From the NCBI GenBank assembly GCA_045533485.1, contig JAZSHX010000030.1, forward strand, positions 1-58,933: 58,933 nucleotides of DNA. Direction: 5' to 3'. How positions within the stretch are numbered: position 1 is the first letter of the stretch; every line of letters starts with the position of its first letter. Below, one piece after another: positions 50,679 through 58,933 of the stretch. Source of the DNA: Scatosoma sp045533485 (GTDB taxonomy: Bacteria; Bacillota; Clostridia; Christensenellales; Borkfalkiaceae). Below the pieces are notes generated by a model, which was given only the letters and a program-made list of their open reading frames with translations, made no database searches and was not told the origin of the DNA. Position numbers and translations under genes: made by a program.

Positions 50679-52466
50679 TTATTTACTTTCGCAAAGGGAC
50701 TTAAATTCGTCCAAAGTTGCCTTGAACTCGTCCATGGCTGCTTCAAACGGCGCCATCGTCGTCAAATCCACGCCTGCTTTTTGCAAGATTGCCACAGGGT
50801 CGGTACAACCGCCGGACGAAAGGAACTTAAAGTAATCTTGTACAGCTCTTTCGCCCTCCGCCAAGATGCGTTTTACGATGGAAATTGCCGAAATGATACC
50901 CGTTGCGTACTTGTACACGTAGAAGGACGTGTAGAAATGGGGAATACGCGACCATTCGTATGCGATTTGTTCGTCGTGGATAATACCGTCGCCGTAATAA
51001 TCCTTGTTGAGCTGATAATATACGCCGTTGAGAATATCTTTGGTAAGCGGTACGCCTGCTTCCGCTTTCTCGTGCGCGATTTGTTCAAATTCGGCAAACT
51101 GCGTTTGACGGAACATCGTCGCTCTAATCATATCCATATAATAATTCAAAAGATATTTCTTCAAGTTTTTATCGTCGGTATTTTTATACAAGTGTTTCAA
51201 GAGCAACACTTCGTTTACCGTACTTGCGATTTCCGCAAGGAAAATGGTGTAATCGGCTTTTGCATACGGTTGCGTGTGGTTGGATTTGTAGGTATGCAAC
51301 GCGTGCCCCATTTCGTGCGCAATCGTGAAAATGTCGTTGGTGGTTTCTTGATAGTTCAAAAGCACGTACGGGTGCGTATCGTACACGCCCGACGAATACG
51401 CTCCGCTACGCTTGCCTTCGTTTTCGCAAACGTCAATCCAGCCGCCGTCGCGCGCTTGACGAAGAAGATTTTGATAATCTTCGCCCAAAGGTGCAAGACC
51501 TTCGATAACCAAATCGTACGCCTTTTCAAAGGGAAGCTTGATTTCCGCGTCTTCTACAAGGGGTACGTAGATATCGTACATATGTTGTTCCTTTAAGCCC
51601 GTTTCCGCTTTACGCAAACGGATATAATCGTGCATAGTGGGAAGCGCGCCGTGCACTGCCGCAATCAAGTTGTTGTATACGGTGGGCGTAACGTCTTCGC
51701 CGTCCATCGCCATTTGCATACAGCTATCGTATTTGCGTACGGTTTTATAGAATACGTTTTTCTTTACGTTTGCGTAGTACGTTTGGGAAATGGCGTCAAT
51801 CAAATTGATGTACGCTTGATAGTATTTTTCAAACCATTCCTTTCTTTCTTCGTCCGTACCCGTATGCAACACTACGCCGTACATACCGTGGCTCATTTGT
51901 ACTTCTTCGCCCTTGAATTTCGCTTTGGGCAAGTTCAAGTTGGCGTTGTCAAGCATAGAGAAGATGCCGCGGAATTCGCGCATAACGTCGCCGCCAAGCG
52001 TGAGCAGGCGTTCTTCGTTTTCGCTCAATACGTGCGCTTTGGACGCGGCGATTTTACGCAAACGGTAATCGTAATCCTTGAAATCGGGATCGGCGATAAA
52101 CGCTTGCAAAACGCTTTCGTCCAGCGCCGTCAATTCGGGTTCAACGAAAGAAAGCTGCGCAAAAATTTTGGAAATCATTGCGCTCACGCGCGCGTTCATA
52201 GACGTATATTTGGATACACGTACGTCTACGTCGTGCGTAAGGTGCGCGTACACGTACAACAGCTCGATACGGCGGGACATCGCGTCGCTAATTTCAAAAT
52301 ATTTCAAAAGCGTCGCTTTGTCGCCAAGCTTTCCCTTGTATGCGGAAAAATCGTAGTTGGAAAATTCACTTTCCACTGCCGCAAATTCCGCTTCCCACGC
52401 TTCGTCCGTGGGGAAAATGTCGCTGGTTCTCCATTTTAAGTTTTCTGCTATTTCATTTCTTTCCAT
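50679..52466 (-). CDS. pepF: Oligoendopeptidase F (M3 family)
   Basis: 595 residues, cytoplasmic zinc peptidase that cuts oligopeptides. The active site is TIAHEMGHALHTYKS (HExxH at ~384-388), with the third ligand downstream in FLAEIASTVNE. The N-terminal FPTDEAWEAEFAAVE and the conserved YDTHPYVLLNYQETTND and PHFYTSFYVYKYATG stretches are typical of PepF. Length is normal. TAGGAG precedes ATG 52466. Between this gene and the PFL gene lies a 78-base gap with a small palindrome (ataggtacgcctat). Confidence 0.96.
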   Translation of the reverse strand: MERNEIAENLKWRTSDIFPTDEAWEAEFAAVESEFSNYDFSAYKGKLGDKATLLKYFEISDAMSRRIELLYVYAHLTHDVDVRVSKYTSMNARVSAMISKIFAQLSFVEPELTALDESVLQAFIADPDFKDYDYRLRKIAASKAHVLSENEERLLTLGGDVMREFRGIFSMLDNANLNLPKAKFKGEEVQMSHGMYGVVLHTGTDEERKEWFEKYYQAYINLIDAISQTYYANVKKNVFYKTVRKYDSCMQMAMDGEDVTPTVYNNLIAAVHGALPTMHDYIRLRKAETGLKEQHMYDIYVPLVEDAEIKLPFEKAYDLVIEGLAPLGEDYQNLLRQARDGGWIDVCENEGKRSGAYSSGVYDTHPYVLLNYQETTNDIFTIAHEMGHALHTYKSNHTQPYAKADYTIFLAEIASTVNEVLLLKHLYKNTDDKNLKKYLLNYYMDMIRATMFRQTQFAEFEQIAHEKAEAGVPLTKDILNGVYYQLNKDYYGDGIIHDEQIAYEWSRIPHFYTSFYVYKYATGIISAISIVKRILAEGERAVQDYFKFLSSGGCTDPVAILQKAGVDLTTMAPFEAAMDEFKATLDEFKSLCESK

Positions 52467-52544
52467 AATTGGTTACTCCTATGATTTTTTTATTTCAACG
52501 CATACCTGTCCTTAGGTTTTATAGGTACGCCTATACCGTTACGG

Positions 52545-53900
52545 TTAATTTTTAAAGCTGTGGATGGGCGCGGGGATGTTGCCGCCGCGGTTGATGATGC
52601 GCGACGAATCGCACGCGTGGACGGGCATAATGGGCGCGCGGCCTAACAGTCCGCCGAAGTTGACTTGGTCGCCCACCGTTTTGCCAATGGCAGGGATAAT
52701 GCGCACTGCCGTCGTTTTGTTGTTGATCATACCGATTGCCGCTTCGTCGGCAATCATTGCCGCAATCGTCGTTGCAGGCGTGTCGCCGGGGATGGCAATC
52801 ATATCCAAGCCCACGCTGCAAACGCAGGTCATTGCTTCTAATTTATCCAAGGTGATCGCGCCGCTTTCCGCCGCCTTAATCATACCGATATCTTCGGAAA
52901 CGGGGATAAACGCCCCCGCCAGGCCGCCAACGCCCGAAGAAGCCATTACGCCGCCCTTTTTGACTGCGTCGTTCAAAAGCGCAAGCGCCGCCGTCGTGCC
53001 GTGGCCGCCCACCGTTTGAATACCCATTTCTTCCAAAATTTGCGCCACCGAATCGCCCATTGCCGGCGTGGGGGCAAGCGATAAATCGACGATGCCGAAC
53101 TGCGCGTTCAAGCGCATCGCCGCTTGCTTGGCTACTAGCTGGCCTGCGCGCGTGATTTTGAACGCCGTGCGTTTGATCATTTCCGCCACTTCCGTCAAAT
53201 CGGCATTAGGGATTTGTTCCAGCGCGTGCTTGACTACACCCGGACCGGAAACGCCGACGTTGACCACCGTATCCGCTTCGCCTACGCCGTGGAAAGCGCC
53301 TGCCATAAACGGGTTGTCTTCCACTGCGTTACAAAACGCTACCAGCTTTGCCGCGCCGATGCCGTCTTGTTCCTTGGTGAGCTCCGCCGCCCTTTTGAAG
53401 GTTTCGCCCATCATTTTGACCGCTTGCATATTGATGCCCGTTTTGGTCGAACCGACGTTGACGGACGCGCACAAGCGTTTGGTGGTCGCCAGCACTTCGG
53501 GGATCGTTTTGATAAATTCGTATTCGTAATCCGCCGTCGCTTTATGTACGAGTGCGGAATAGCCGCCCAAAAAGTCGATACCCAGCGTGCTTGCCGCATC
53601 GTCAAGCGCTTTGCCTATCAGCGGCGCTTGTTGCGGAAACGCCGCGCAAAGCAAGCTCACGGGCGTGACGGATACGCGTTTATTGACGATGGGAATACCG
53701 TATTCGCCCGATAAATCTTGGGCGGTTTTGACGATATTTTCCGCTTTTTTACATACCAAATCGTACACCTTTTGCGCCGTTGCTTTCGCGCTGTCGCGGA
53801 TACAGCCCAAAAGGGAAATGCCCATCGTAATGGTACGAATATCCAAGTGCTCCTTTTCCACCATCGCAATCGTTTCTAAAACGTCGTTTTTACTGAACAT
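52545..53900 (-). CDS. PFL family protein (UPF0210/DUF711)
   Basis: 451 residues. Conserved family with a pyruvate formate-lyase-like fold, without known reaction. Recognisable stretches are LDIRTITMGISLLGC, LGGYSALVHKA, NVGSTKTGINMQAV, GVGEADTVVNVGVSGPGVV and CSVGLDMIAIPGDTPA. No glycine-radical motif of true PFL is seen. ATG 53900 is chosen because AAGGAG lies seven bases upstream; a much longer frame upstream overlaps the ACT gene. Its pairing with the ACT-domain gene 19 bases upstream is widely conserved and suggests regulation by a small ligand, perhaps an amino acid. Confidence 0.93.
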   Translation of the reverse strand: MFSKNDVLETIAMVEKEHLDIRTITMGISLLGCIRDSAKATAQKVYDLVCKKAENIVKTAQDLSGEYGIPIVNKRVSVTPVSLLCAAFPQQAPLIGKALDDAASTLGIDFLGGYSALVHKATADYEYEFIKTIPEVLATTKRLCASVNVGSTKTGINMQAVKMMGETFKRAAELTKEQDGIGAAKLVAFCNAVEDNPFMAGAFHGVGEADTVVNVGVSGPGVVKHALEQIPNADLTEVAEMIKRTAFKITRAGQLVAKQAAMRLNAQFGIVDLSLAPTPAMGDSVAQILEEMGIQTVGGHGTTAALALLNDAVKKGGVMASSGVGGLAGAFIPVSEDIGMIKAAESGAITLDKLEAMTCVCSVGLDMIAIPGDTPATTIAAMIADEAAIGMINNKTTAVRIIPAIGKTVGDQVNFGGLLGRAPIMPVHACDSSRIINRGGNIPAPIHSFKN

Positions 53901-53919
53901 ACTTACTCTCCTTGACGCT

Positions 53920-54189
53920 TTATACGTTGTGCATCGCGTTGAAAATGTCTTCGTGCTGTAAATATACGGACATACCGATTTGTTTGCCGAAATCGGCGCA
54001 TTCTCTTGCCAAAGAAGCAAGCTCTTGCTTGACTTCCGACACGTCCGCTATCATAATCATAGCAAAATAGTCGCCTAAAATCGTTTGGGAAATATCTTCG
54101 ATATTTGCGCCCTTGTCCGCTAAAAAGGACGTGATTTTGGCGATGATGCCTTTATTGTCTTTGCCCGTTACCGTTACTACTGCTCTCAT
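53920..54189 (-). CDS. ACT domain protein (UPF0237)
   Basis: 89 residues made of one ACT domain, the beta-alpha-beta-beta-alpha-beta ligand sensor (AVVTVTGKDNKGIIAKITSF, GANIEDISQTIL, FAMIMIADVSE). It is the usual partner of the PFL-family gene that follows. The start overlaps the stop of the preceding membrane-protein gene (ATGA at 54186-54189), indicating translational coupling; GAGGAG lies about nine bases upstream. Cytoplasmic. Ligand unknown. Confidence 0.93.
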   Translation of the reverse strand: MRAVVTVTGKDNKGIIAKITSFLADKGANIEDISQTILGDYFAMIMIADVSEVKQELASLARECADFGKQIGMSVYLQHEDIFNAMHNV

Positions 54190-54806
54190 TTGTCTGTCTC
54201 CTCGTCTTCCGTTACTTCATCTATATCCCCGTTTTCTTCTCTTTCTTCGTTTTGTTCGTAGCCGAACAAGTCGTCGAAATCCTGCGCGTGTTTTTGGATG
54301 ATTTCATAGCCAAGCAAGAAGTTGCTTTGCGTGATATATTTCACCAAATCGCCGCGCTCGAAATCGGGCAAGGGCTTTTCTACGTCTACGTAGATTTCCC
54401 GTTCCATCCACTCGTGCGAACGCGCGTTCCACGTCGCTAAAATGCAGCTGTATGCGTCCAGATGTTTTTTCTCCACCGTTTCCGCTTGATAGCCGTAAAA
54501 ATAGTTGGTTTCTTCCATTTTCAACGATTCGCCAAACTGCTTGAACAGCTTGTAATATTCGTTGACACGGCGGTATTTAATGCGTAAATAGGGAAACGCG
54601 AACAGGACGTACGCGCCCGACGCGACGAATACCATCACGCGGGGCAGTATGTCCAAAGGATCGTTATACGGTACGGTGAAATGGAATATCAGCCAGCCAA
54701 GACAAAACGCCATATACACGCTTGTGACCGTTATAAATACGTTCAAAACCGCGCGGCGCTGTTTATAGATGGCTACATAATCCGCATCCGAATACATAAG
54801 TTGCAT
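54186..54806 (-). CDS. Small membrane protein of unknown function
   Basis: 206 residues. Two hydrophobic segments lie near the N-terminus (~20-45 and ~55-75), followed by a cytoplasmic domain of ~130 residues (YNYFYGYQAET-like charged and aromatic stretch, VDVEKPLPDFERGDLVKYIT) and a very acidic C-terminus (EEREENGDIDEVTEDEETDK). I do not recognise the family. AAGGAC precedes ATG 54806. It is the first gene of a coupled group with the ACT and PFL genes, but nothing in it suggests a link to their role. Confidence 0.75.
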   Translation of the reverse strand: MQLMYSDADYVAIYKQRRAVLNVFITVTSVYMAFCLGWLIFHFTVPYNDPLDILPRVMVFVASGAYVLFAFPYLRIKYRRVNEYYKLFKQFGESLKMEETNYFYGYQAETVEKKHLDAYSCILATWNARSHEWMEREIYVDVEKPLPDFERGDLVKYITQSNFLLGYEIIQKHAQDFDDLFGYEQNEEREENGDIDEVTEDEETDK

Positions 54807-54851
54807 ATTGGTTTGTCCTTTTTTGAAATTTGTGCTTTATTTTCGCGAAGA

Positions 54852-55694
54852 TTATTCCGCGATGAAAAGTACGCCGAGCGTGTTTCTGCCGCAGTGGCTG
54901 GTAATGATAGAGCCGGCTACCGTTTCGATGATTTCATCAAACTGGAAGTGTTCTTTTACAAGGTCTTTGGCAAGTGCTACAAGGTCTGCGTCCGCCGAAG
55001 AGTGCGTTACGAAACAACGCGTTTTTTCGTAAGTAGGGTATTGATTTTTTAATTCTTCCACGTATTTTTTGATGCACATTTTCATATCGCCGCGGTATTT
55101 GCCTGCTGCGAAAAGCTGACCGTCTTCCATCGCGATTTTCGGGTGGATTTTCAAAAGGTTTGCACCGTACAAGGTCATTCTTGAACAACGGCCGCCTTTG
55201 AATAAATAATCTAATCTATCGGGGACGAACGACGTGTTGACTTTGTCGCGCAATGCGCAAACTTCTTCTTCGATTTCCGCCGACGTTTTGCCTGCGTCGC
55301 GTAAATCTGCTGCTTTTAATACCAAAAGGCCTTGACCGGTGGAAAGCGCTTTGCTGTCGATTACGCGGACTTTGCCGTTGAAGCTTTCCGCCGCTTGTTT
55401 TGCCATATTATGCGAACCGGAGCTTTTGCCGGAAATATTAAAGTGGATAAGTTCGTCCGCGTCTTTTAATTGTTCCGCGAAAAATTCTTCGTAATCGCCG
55501 ATGCTGGGCGCACTCGTTTTAGGCAAGTTTTTCGTTTCCGCAACGAAATCGAAAATATCTTGGGGCGTGATGTCGATGCCGTCGTGAAACGACTTATCGC
55601 CAAGCGTTACCATCATCGATAAAATGCCGATGTTTCTTTCCTGCGCCAAATGCCCTATATCACAAGTGCTGTCCGATGTAATTTTGATTGCCAT
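54852..55694 (-). CDS. DegV family fatty-acid-binding protein
   Basis: 280 residues, cytoplasmic. DegV/FakB-like proteins bind a fatty acid and present it to a kinase. Visible are ITSDSTCDIG at the N-terminus, TSAPSIGDYEEFF, the conserved HFNISGKSSGSHNMA (the usual ISS/LSGTY position) and the DRLDYLFKGGRCSRM segment. The C-terminal GSIITSHCGRNTLGVLF contains the family's conserved His-x-Gly-like stretch. AAGGAG precedes ATG 55694. No kinase lies nearby in the window. Confidence 0.93.
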   Translation of the reverse strand: MAIKITSDSTCDIGHLAQERNIGILSMMVTLGDKSFHDGIDITPQDIFDFVAETKNLPKTSAPSIGDYEEFFAEQLKDADELIHFNISGKSSGSHNMAKQAAESFNGKVRVIDSKALSTGQGLLVLKAADLRDAGKTSAEIEEEVCALRDKVNTSFVPDRLDYLFKGGRCSRMTLYGANLLKIHPKIAMEDGQLFAAGKYRGDMKMCIKKYVEELKNQYPTYEKTRCFVTHSSADADLVALAKDLVKEHFQFDEIIETVAGSIITSHCGRNTLGVLFIAE

Positions 55695-55748
55695 AATAAG
55701 CTTCTCCTTAAAAAGTTTTTTCTTGATTTATCTGTTTTCTACACAGTG

Positions 55749-56414
55749 TTACTGCATAGTTACATTTGAATATCGTATAAAAAATTTGCAAATGCCTTTG
55801 TGTTTGACACTCCACGACGGGACTACGCCGTAGATATCCGTTTGCTTGTATAAGCATTGCAAGTTGGAATGCCCTTCTTTATAACGGCTGTCTTGGCTGC
55901 TCCCAGAAGAACTGCGGTTGTCGCCTAAAAAGAAGATTTCCCCTGCTTGCACTTCGTATTCGGCAAAATCGTATTCCAGCTGATAATTGCCGTAATACGC
56001 GTACGTTTCTTTCAAAGGTACGTACGTTTGCGTGCCTGCGTAGCAAATTTCAATTTGTCCGTCCGTGCAACGCACTTTGTCGCCTTCAATGGCGATTAAG
56101 CGTTTGATAAGATACGATCCGCTGCCCGTCGTATATGCGCCTGTGTAAACCACGATGATATCGCCGCGCTCTGCCGTTACGCCGTCTTGCATATAGCGCA
56201 CGAACAGTTCGTCGCCGTGTTGTAGCGTTTGGTTCATTGACGAACCGTTCACGCTTACGCCGAAATATTGTTTACGCCACCAAAGACGGAAGAAAACGAC
56301 TGCAACAATCAACAGCACGCAAACGCCGATAAAAATCAAATCCGACCCTTTAATGCCTTTGTCTTTTTGCGGTTGTTCCCCGTTTTCGGGCATAGAATTT
56401 TGCAATTCGTCCAT
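55749..56414 (-). CDS. lepB: Signal peptidase I
   Basis: 221 residues. Membrane serine-lysine protease that removes signal peptides of secreted proteins. One N-terminal membrane segment (LIFIGVCVLLIVAVVFF, ~27-43) is followed by the catalytic Ser in NGSSMNQTL (~59), the catalytic Lys in SYLIKRLIAIEGD (~102), and the box E GDNRSSSGSSQDSR. The C-terminus faces outside. Either ATG 56414 (GGAG nine bases upstream) or ATG 56429, which overlaps the stop of the preceding gene as TAATG, may be used. It would process the secreted protein of the glycan locus; lipoproteins there need signal peptidase II. Confidence 0.94.
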   Translation of the reverse strand: MDELQNSMPENGEQPQKDKGIKGSDLIFIGVCVLLIVAVVFFRLWWRKQYFGVSVNGSSMNQTLQHGDELFVRYMQDGVTAERGDIIVVYTGAYTTGSGSYLIKRLIAIEGDKVRCTDGQIEICYAGTQTYVPLKETYAYYGNYQLEYDFAEYEVQAGEIFFLGDNRSSSGSSQDSRYKEGHSNLQCLYKQTDIYGVVPSWSVKHKGICKFFIRYSNVTMQ

Positions 56415-56428
56415 ACCGTTTTTCTCCA

Positions 56429-58129
56429 TTACAGCCAAAGAATATTCGTCACGGAAAATTCCACCGATTCGTCTTCGCACGCGAAGAGCAAGGTGCGCCC
56501 TTCCGTAAAGCTTTTCAGCGGCATACCGCTTGTTTGGCCTTTTAATTCCCCTGCCTTGCAAACGATGCGTTTCCACTTTCCGCCGCCCTTGATTTCTACT
56601 GCGTGGGTAAAGCGTTCGGCATCGCGTTCTACGTCCGCCGCTTCTACGGACACAAGAATTTCTGCGTCCTTATTCGTCCAAACGTCAAATTTGAGCAAAG
56701 CGTTTTCGTCGGGCATATAGGTGGGCGAACTGATTTTATAAGTGCGAATACCGCCAAGCGAATACGCGCCGACGATATCGCCGTAGCCAAGCACGCGCTT
56801 GGGCACGGCTTCCTTTTCCAAAAAGATATTGGAAATGGAATATTCCTTATATTCCGCCACGCTAAACGTTTCCAGCTGTTCGCCCGTGAAAAGCGACCTG
56901 CCTTTCATCGCGCTCACGTCGCATTTCGACAAGCGTTTTGCCGTGATTTTCGACATAACCCTAAATCCGTTGATATATTTCGCATACGCAAACGCAAACA
57001 CCACGGGCGCGCCTTCAAAGGGCTTGATGGTATGCGTAAACTTACCGTTTTTCACGGATTTACCGTCGACCTTATATATTCTTTGCCAGTCGCGATAAGC
57101 GCATTTGGTGCGCACGTCCGCTTCCGCGTAGAATATCCCAGCTTCTTCCAAAATGCCTTCCTTATCGCATTCGACGTTGATTTCGATGCCGTTTGCCGTT
57201 TCTTTTAAGGCAATATTCAAGGTATCGGGAATATAAATTTCTCTACCCTTTAAGTTTTTCTCCAAGAATAAATCCATATCCGTCAAGCCGTGCGGACCGA
57301 TACAAGCGCCGCTACCCGACGAATACACGAGCGCGTTGCCGTCTTCGTTGCCGATACGCGAATAGGTGTCGTAAGCGCGGTCGCAATCAAAAGAATCGTC
57401 TCTTAACGCGCAAAGCATCAATACGGGACAGCGAACGTACGGCGCGTACGATTGTGCTTCCGCCGAAGCGATATAGCTGTGTTGCGCATCGCTTAAATGG
57501 TGCGCAACGTTATCGCCAAATTTGGCAAGGTGCATAAAGGAACGCCAGCCCACCGCGTTGATGGGAACGCCGCATTTTACGTGGGGAGAAAGCATTGTTT
57601 GCCACGCAAGCGCACCGCCTGCGCGTACCCCCACTACGCCGATTGCGCCTACGTCTTCGCGCGAACGCAAATATTCCAAGGAAAACAGACAAACGTACAG
57701 CCATTCAAACCACGTCGTTTGTTCGGCTTCCAGCCCGTCCATTTCATGCAATCCGCGCGCTTGCTGGTAGTTACCGTGCGCAAGGGACGGGGGATAGATG
57801 GTGCGGAAATCACTGTCGGTGTCCGTCGGCATCTTTCCCGAATAATCGGGCATAAGCACTGCGTAGCCCTTATCCAAAAAATACTGACAAAGCTCTTTAT
57901 CCAAAGGCACGCCTGCATCCGGCAACAAAAGCACCGTCGGTTGTTTGCCCTTTCCTACGGGACGGGCAAAGCGCGCGTAAATGCGAACGCTGCCGTCGCT
58001 GGCTTCGTGCCCCGAATAGGTCACGTCGCTGTAACGAACACCGCCGCGTTCTTCAATAGACCACTCGCTTGCATTTAAGGGGGTGGTGGTATTAAATTTT
58101 TTCCATAAAGAAATTGCGCTTACTATCAT
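56429..58129 (-). CDS. Alpha/beta-hydrolase-like protein lacking the nucleophile serine
   Basis: 566 residues, no clear signal peptide. Residues ~60-300 have an alpha/beta-hydrolase fold of the dienelactone-hydrolase type (PTVLLLPDAGVP, DKGYAVLMPDYSGKM). The nucleophile elbow reads GVRAGG (~167-172), with Arg where catalytic Ser or Cys should be. The later Asp (CALRDDSFD) and His (CIGPHGL) are still present. Residues ~300-566 are beta-rich with no recognisable family. It may be an inactive hydrolase with a binding role or have moved its nucleophile. AAAGAG is the only site before ATG 58129. lepB follows with overlapping start/stop. Confidence 0.7.
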   Translation of the reverse strand: MIVSAISLWKKFNTTTPLNASEWSIEERGGVRYSDVTYSGHEASDGSVRIYARFARPVGKGKQPTVLLLPDAGVPLDKELCQYFLDKGYAVLMPDYSGKMPTDTDSDFRTIYPPSLAHGNYQQARGLHEMDGLEAEQTTWFEWLYVCLFSLEYLRSREDVGAIGVVGVRAGGALAWQTMLSPHVKCGVPINAVGWRSFMHLAKFGDNVAHHLSDAQHSYIASAEAQSYAPYVRCPVLMLCALRDDSFDCDRAYDTYSRIGNEDGNALVYSSGSGACIGPHGLTDMDLFLEKNLKGREIYIPDTLNIALKETANGIEINVECDKEGILEEAGIFYAEADVRTKCAYRDWQRIYKVDGKSVKNGKFTHTIKPFEGAPVVFAFAYAKYINGFRVMSKITAKRLSKCDVSAMKGRSLFTGEQLETFSVAEYKEYSISNIFLEKEAVPKRVLGYGDIVGAYSLGGIRTYKISSPTYMPDENALLKFDVWTNKDAEILVSVEAADVERDAERFTHAVEIKGGGKWKRIVCKAGELKGQTSGMPLKSFTEGRTLLFACEDESVEFSVTNILWL

Positions 58130-58159
58130 ACTCGTCTCTTTTTATTTTTTTTCTCGCGG

Positions 58160-58933
58160 TTAGTAGCACTCCACTTTCACTTGAGAGCCGTGCGTTTCGG
58201 TTGCGCCCGTCACCACGATTTTATTTTCTATTCTGTGTTTTAATTCTTCCACGTGGGAAATCAGCCCGACGGCAAAGGTTTTGCTTAATTTTCCAAGCAC
58301 ATCCATGACTGTGTCCACAAGCTTTCCGTCCAGCGTGCCAAACCCTTCGTCCAAGAAGAAAAATTCGATGGGGCGCAGGGATTTTAAGCACACCGTTGCG
58401 CTTAACGACAATGCCAACGAAAGGGAGACAAGGAAGGTTTCGCCGCCCGAAAGCGTTTTCACTGCGCGAAGATTCCCCCCGTCTAAATTGTCGCCGACCT
58501 TAAATTCTTTATCGTATTTCAAGAAGTACCTGCCGCCAGTTAAGGAAAGCAGCGTTTTGCTTGCCGTGAAGGAGATTTCCTGCAAATATTCCGCCGCGAT
58601 AAATTCCAAAAACTTATTGCCGCGCACCAAAAGCCGCAGCCCATCGCATACCTGCCGTCTTTGTTCTTTTTCTTTCAGCTCTGCCAGCCAGCCCTGATAT
58701 TTTTCACGCTGTTTACAAAGCGTTTGGTATTCGTTTTGCAGTGCGCCCAGCTTTTGATTGACTTCGTCGACCGTATTTTTGCGTTCGACAGCCAAAGCCC
58801 GCAAGGACGCGTACGCCTGCTCGTTATAATCGGCAAACACCGCCGTATCCGTTTGCGATATTTGCGTTTGCAGTTGTTGGTATTTACCGAAAAACGCCTG
58901 CGTTTGTTCCTGCGCACACTTTTCATCGCCAAG
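58160..58933 (-). CDS. sbcC: SbcC-like nuclease ATPase subunit, C-terminal part (runs off the right edge)
   Basis: The last ~257 residues of an SMC-like ATPase. After coiled-coil sequence rich in Gln and Lys (NEYQTLCKQREKYQGWLAEL) come FTASKTLLSLTGGRYFL, the ABC signature TLSGGETFLVSLSLALS, Walker B FFFLDEGFGTLD and the H-loop ISHVEELKHRI. With SbcD it forms a double-strand DNA nuclease that cuts hairpins. The frame stays open to base 58933, so the gene continues outside the window. sbcD would be expected beyond the right edge. The family also includes Rad50-like proteins; SbcC is the usual name in Bacillota. Confidence 0.93.
   Translation of the reverse strand, partial: LGDEKCAQEQTQAFFGKYQQLQTQISQTDTAVFADYNEQAYASLRALAVERKNTVDEVNQKLGALQNEYQTLCKQREKYQGWLAELKEKEQRRQVCDGLRLLVRGNKFLEFIAAEYLQEISFTASKTLLSLTGGRYFLKYDKEFKVGDNLDGGNLRAVKTLSGGETFLVSLSLALSLSATVCLKSLRPIEFFFLDEGFGTLDGKLVDTVMDVLGKLSKTFAVGLISHVEELKHRIENKIVVTGATETHGSQVKVECY

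Noticed and set aside
55749..56576. Longer start for signal peptidase I, 49 residues further upstream
   Set aside because: It would run through the end of the preceding gene and add Arg-rich sequence before the membrane segment; the shorter start has a ribosome site.

Overview
The window looks like a chromosomal segment of an uncultured, probably gut-associated member of the Bacillota (class Clostridia). A Christensenellales-like lineage is my guess and is not proven. The pointers are strong AAGGAG ribosome binding sites, TTGACA-17-TATAAT promoters that often carry a TRTG box before the -10, lipobox lipoproteins, no outer-membrane genes, and the conserved order tsaC / low-MW phosphatase / rpiB / upp next to dnaB. 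Base composition is moderate. Nearly all genes lie on the minus strand; only nagB and one AraC-type regulator are on the plus strand. I see no rRNA, CRISPR array, transposase or phage gene.

Layout, left to right. (1) 1-8.8 kb: the start of proS, three tandem paralogous membrane proteins, inorganic pyrophosphatase, a GNAT acetyltransferase, tRNA-Ser(GCU) inside a duplicated region, nagB and a small zinc-ribbon protein. (2) 8.9-15.3 kb: a sugar operon (FucI-like isomerase, tagatose/psicose 3-epimerase-like protein, metallophosphoesterase, GH2 glycosidase) divergent from a PocR-AraC regulator. (3) 15.4-42.4 kb: a large glycan-use locus. It holds a GH51 arabinofuranosidase; an operon with a GH4 enzyme carrying the CHEV motif of alpha-galacturonidases, a NodB-like deacetylase, two near-duplicate MGH1/GH63-like hydrolases and an amidohydrolase; and a second operon of three related TIM-barrel proteins sent to three locations (cytoplasm, lipoprotein, secreted), two large lipoproteins built from a recurring beta-rich module, and two GH42-like hydrolases. 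(4) 42.4-43.3 kb: a gene-free region with a promoter and long leader, terminators, a dispersed-repeat-like element and a ladder of small hairpins. (5) 43.3-58.9 kb: housekeeping genes (M13 peptidase, tRNA-Leu(CAG), S51 peptidase, upp, rpiB, phosphatase, tsaC, dnaB, pepF, PFL/ACT pair, DegV, signal peptidase I, an alpha/beta-hydrolase-like protein lacking its serine, and a partial SbcC).

Regions 2 and 3 read as one pectin/arabinogalactan-type programme. Lipoproteins and a secreted protein would bind and cut polymer outside the cell. Imported acidic and neutral oligosaccharides would then be cut by intracellular GH4, GH2, GH42-like, GH51 and MGH1-like enzymes and the free sugars isomerised. No transporter is encoded in the window, so uptake must be encoded elsewhere. 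The most unusual signals are the three-compartment TIM-barrel family, the recurring 'DFE(D/N)G ... Y(I/F)D(N/D)' module, and the fact that both tRNA genes are followed by a terminator flanked by an inverted copy of their own 3' end.
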